A stretch of DNA of 15,803 nucleotides from Thermoleophilia bacterium (GTDB lineage: Bacteria > Actinomycetota > Thermoleophilia > Gaiellales > F1-60-MAGs149): positions 2,192-17,994 of the forward strand of contig JAEMTW010000016.1 in the NCBI GenBank assembly GCA_016462095.1, read 5' to 3'. Positions 14,381-15,803 of the stretch are shown in pieces. The notes below the pieces were generated by a model. The model ran no database searches and was not told the DNA's origin. It was given only the letters and a program-made list of their open reading frames with translations. Within the stretch, counting starts at the first letter, position 1, and each line of letters opens with the position of its first letter. The translations under genes were made by a program, and so were the position numbers.

Positions 14381-15150
14381 GCGAGGAAGCGCCTGATCTC
14401 TGCGGCGGCGGCCTCGGGCGCCTCCCAGTAGATCATGTGCGCCGAGTCGAGACCGACGACCTCTAGGTTGTCGCCGAGCGCAACGCCAAGCGGTGCCAGT
14501 AGCGTGTCGTCTTGGACGTAGTTGTCGTTGAGTGCACGCAGAATTAAAACGGGGCGAGCCTCCTCGGGAATCGGCGCTGCGTGCGCCATCTCGCTCCAAG
14601 CGGTGACGGCTGCGGCCGGCAGGAAGCGCGCGCGGTAGCGGCCGTCAGCACACAGCTCGACGTGTTCGGCGATTTCTGCGGGTACGAAGTGGCGCCCATG
14701 AGGTGCAACGCTGGCTTCGCGTTCGGCGAGGGCCTGTTCGAGCGACTCCCAACCTTGGAAGGCGATCGCGTCCCGTGCGCGATCAGCGCAGTATTCGGCA
14801 GGTAGCGCGATCGCTGGGTCGAGCAGCACGGCGCGCCGCACGAGCTCGGGCGCGAGCGTCACGAGCGACAGCGCGAGCAGGCCTCCGAATGAGTGGCCCA
14901 TCACATCGACCGGCTCTTCAACGCCCTCAGCGTCCAGCGTTTCGAGCAGATCGTCCAAGTGCGTGATGACATCCCATGGGGGTGGCCCACCAGAACGCCC
15001 ATGCCCGCGCAGGTCGACCGAGATCACGTGACGATCGGGAGCCGCAAGTTTGACGAATTCCTGATAGCGCAGGCCGTGGCTGGTGACGCCATGGATCGCG
15101 AGCAGCGGTTCGCCGTGCGAATCGCCGAGGTGGTGGACGTTGAGGCGCAT
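14377..15150 (-). CDS. Alpha/beta hydrolase
   Basis: A 257-residue cytoplasmic alpha/beta-hydrolase-fold enzyme. The oxyanion HG is at residues 20-21 (LLAIHGVTSHG), the strand-turn VDLRGHGRSG at 45-54 and the nucleophile elbow GHSFGG has Ser87. The likely acid is Asp209 (LILRALNDNYV), and the catalytic His is His238 (GLDSAHMIYWEAP). The layout is that of small esterases, lactonases or haloperoxidase-like hydrolases; the substrate cannot be read from the sequence. The frame stays open far upstream, but that extension is antisense to the lyase gene, so I start at 15150. There a TACGGT -10 lies 6 nt upstream of the ATG. The gene is divergent from the lyase-like gene with 60 bp between starts. 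It converges on the GNAT paralogue, sharing a CTAG in which both stop codons overlap. Confidence 0.88.
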   Translation of the reverse strand: MRLNVHHLGDSHGEPLLAIHGVTSHGLRYQEFVKLAAPDRHVISVDLRGHGRSGGPPPWDVITHLDDLLETLDAEGVEEPVDVMGHSFGGLLALSLVTLAPELVRRAVLLDPAIALPAEYCADRARDAIAFQGWESLEQALAEREASVAPHGRHFVPAEIAEHVELCADGRYRARFLPAAAVTAWSEMAHAAPIPEEARPVLILRALNDNYVQDDTLLAPLGVALGDNLEVVGLDSAHMIYWEAPEAAAAEIRRFLA

Positions 15151-15156
15151 CTGGGA

Positions 15157-15183
15157 ACCGTAGCGGGGCGTCTGACTGGTCAA
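15157..15183 (-). promoter_or_regulatory. Putative leaderless promoter of the hydrolase gene
   Basis: On the - strand, TACGGT (15157-15162) is 6 nt upstream of the ATG and TTGACC (15178-15183) lies 15 bp further upstream. The -35 match is good but the spacing is shorter than the usual 17 bp. Confidence 0.5.
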
Positions 15184-15198
15184 GCCCTGTGCGACCGC

Positions 15199-15204
15199 TA
15201 CCCT
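15199..15204 (+). promoter_or_regulatory. Putative -10 of the lyase-like gene
   Basis: TACCCT lies 6 nt before the GTG at 15211, again the leaderless arrangement. It faces the hydrolase promoter within the same 60-bp gap, so the two divergent promoters overlap and may be regulated together. Confidence 0.4.
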
Positions 15205-15210
15205 ACGGGT

Positions 15211-15803
15211 GTGGCTGATGGTCATCTCGGAGTAGGTGGGCGCCTGACGGCTGGTCCGTCGGACGAGCTCGTGCGCGCTGGCTATGGCACGGAGGCAGCT
15301 GCCGGGCCTGCGTTGGCGGATGCGCTCTCGCGCTCGGACCTCGCCCACGCGATTGCACTGATCGAGGGTGGCGGGCTCGATCCCGAGCGCGGTGCGGAGT
15401 TGCTGCGTGGCCTGCTGGAGCTTGACGCGATTGCACCACACGAGTTTCCCTGGGATCCCGCCGTTGGCGATGCCTTCCAGAATCGTGAGAAGGAACTGAC
15501 TGCCCGCGTCGGTTCGAGTGCCGCGGGCTGGCTTAGTGCCGGGCGTCCGCGCCGCGAGCCGTTTCGTGTGGCGTTGCGCCTCGTCACGGCCGAGGGTCTG
15601 GCCCGCTCGGCCGCCGCCTTTAGTGACATGAGCGCTGCGCAGCACCGGATAGGCCCAGGTCAGCAGCAGATGCCCGACCGTGGTCGGTTGGGCGGGCTGG
15701 AGATAGGTGTAGTCGGCGGCGAGCGAGCCGGCCAGCGGCTTGGCCTGCGTAGCCAGCGCAGCGCTCATGTCACTAAAGGCAGCAGCCGAGCGGGCCAACC
15801 CCT
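15211..15803 (+). CDS. Argininosuccinate-lyase-like protein, 5' part, disrupted by fold-back
   Basis: The start of a fumarase/aspartase-superfamily lyase, closest in layout to argininosuccinate lyase. Residues 1-143 (to about 15640) look genuine: VGGRLTAGPSDELVRAGYG at the N-terminus, then GDAFQNREKELTARVG, AAGWLSAGRPRREPFRVAL and GLARSAAAFSDMSAA. Canonical ArgH has a GRSRNDQ loop; here it reads AGRPRREP (residues 110-117), so the substrate may differ. After 15640 the frame stays open to the window end, but the sequence becomes the reverse complement of the next part of the gene (YTYLQPAQPTTVGH appears on the - strand), so the + frame tail is not lyase. The GTG start is supported by a -10 at 6 nt. 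The lyase active-site serine loop would lie beyond the break. It could be a true pseudogene or an artefact of assembly. Confidence 0.65.
   Translation, partial: MADGHLGVGGRLTAGPSDELVRAGYGTEAAAGPALADALSRSDLAHAIALIEGGGLDPERGAELLRGLLELDAIAPHEFPWDPAVGDAFQNREKELTARVGSSAAGWLSAGRPRREPFRVALRLVTAEGLARSAAAFSDMSAAQHRIGPGQQQMPDRGRLGGLEIGVVGGERAGQRLGLRSQRSAHVTKGSSRAGQP
15593..15803. repeat. 48-bp inverted repeat flanking a 115-bp segment
   Basis: Arms 15593-15640 and 15756-15803 are reverse complements at 44 of 48 positions; the right arm is cut by the window end and may be longer. The intervening 15641-15755 codes for lyase sequence on the - strand only. The left junction lies inside the 10-bp palindrome GCTGCGCAGC (15634-15643), a plausible fold-back point. 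Confidence 0.85.
15642..15803 (-). pseudogene. Second, oppositely oriented segment of the lyase-like gene
   Basis: Read from the right edge on the - strand, this encodes GLARSAAAFSDMSAA followed by LATQAKPLAGSLAADYTYLQ, PAQPTTVGHLLLTWAYPVLR. It overlaps and then extends the protein region of the + strand copy by about 42 residues; THLQ/YTYLQ followed by AQP is a hallmark of argininosuccinate lyases. After VLR it runs into the reverse complement of the other copy and loses similarity. Any 5' part would lie beyond the window. The 48 bp shared with the + copy differ at 4 positions, all synonymous. Confidence 0.6.

Noticed and set aside
15151..15798. Extension of the hydrolase frame upstream of 15150 to make a 473-residue protein
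   Set aside because: The extension is antisense to the lyase-like gene and then encodes the displaced lyase segment; the hydrolase fold begins just after the ATG at 15150 with its own -10.
15593..15803. A programmed DNA-inversion switch in the lyase-like gene
   Set aside because: Inverting 15641-15755 would add the missing lyase residues on the + strand but then read into the reverse complement of the arm (AHVTK...), not into the rest of the lyase. No recombinase gene is in the window. A fold-back duplication or chimera fits better.

Overview
The window is GC-rich, densely packed bacterial chromosome. Gene content and layout suggest an actinobacterium: a PAC2-family protein with an acidic tail, short start-proximal -10 elements typical of leaderless mRNAs, many GTG starts and an AlkX/YcaQ-type glycosylase. 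Thermoleophilia is my best guess, but the sequence alone does not prove it.

Left part (1-3187). A Rieske-type ferredoxin and an FAD/NAD(P) ferredoxin reductase form a two-gene electron-transfer cassette on the + strand. A 99-bp perfect inverted repeat separates it from two - strand genes: a PAC2-family protein and, upstream of it, a small unrecognised protein.

Middle part (3188-11050). A compact + strand operon runs purL-purF-purM-purN-purH-ycaQ/alkX, with junctions from 2-nt gaps to 4-nt ATGA overlaps. The pur genes supply steps 1, 3, 4, 5, 9 and 10 of de novo IMP synthesis (PurF, PurN, PurL, PurM, PurH). PurS, PurQ, PurD, PurC, PurE/K and PurB are not in the window. A DNA-crosslink glycosylase homologue closes the operon.

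Right part (11051-14380). Two tandem paralogues each fuse a degenerate RsbW-like ATPase fold, a GNAT acetyltransferase fold and a third C-terminal region. Their proteins are about 47-62% identical in the parts I aligned by eye. Their upstream regions share a roughly 117-bp module in which 35 bp are perfectly identical. The module holds a 22-bp palindrome and paired 30-bp GGACA/TGTCC palindromes, and relatives of the latter form the inverted repeat near 1.7 kb. This is the best candidate for something undescribed.

Right end (14377-15803). An alpha/beta hydrolase on the - strand diverges from an argininosuccinate-lyase-like gene on the + strand. The lyase gene is broken by a fold-back: the last ~160 bp encode the same protein region on the opposite strand, with only synonymous differences in the shared 48 bp. 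This is either a rearrangement or an assembly/amplification chimera.
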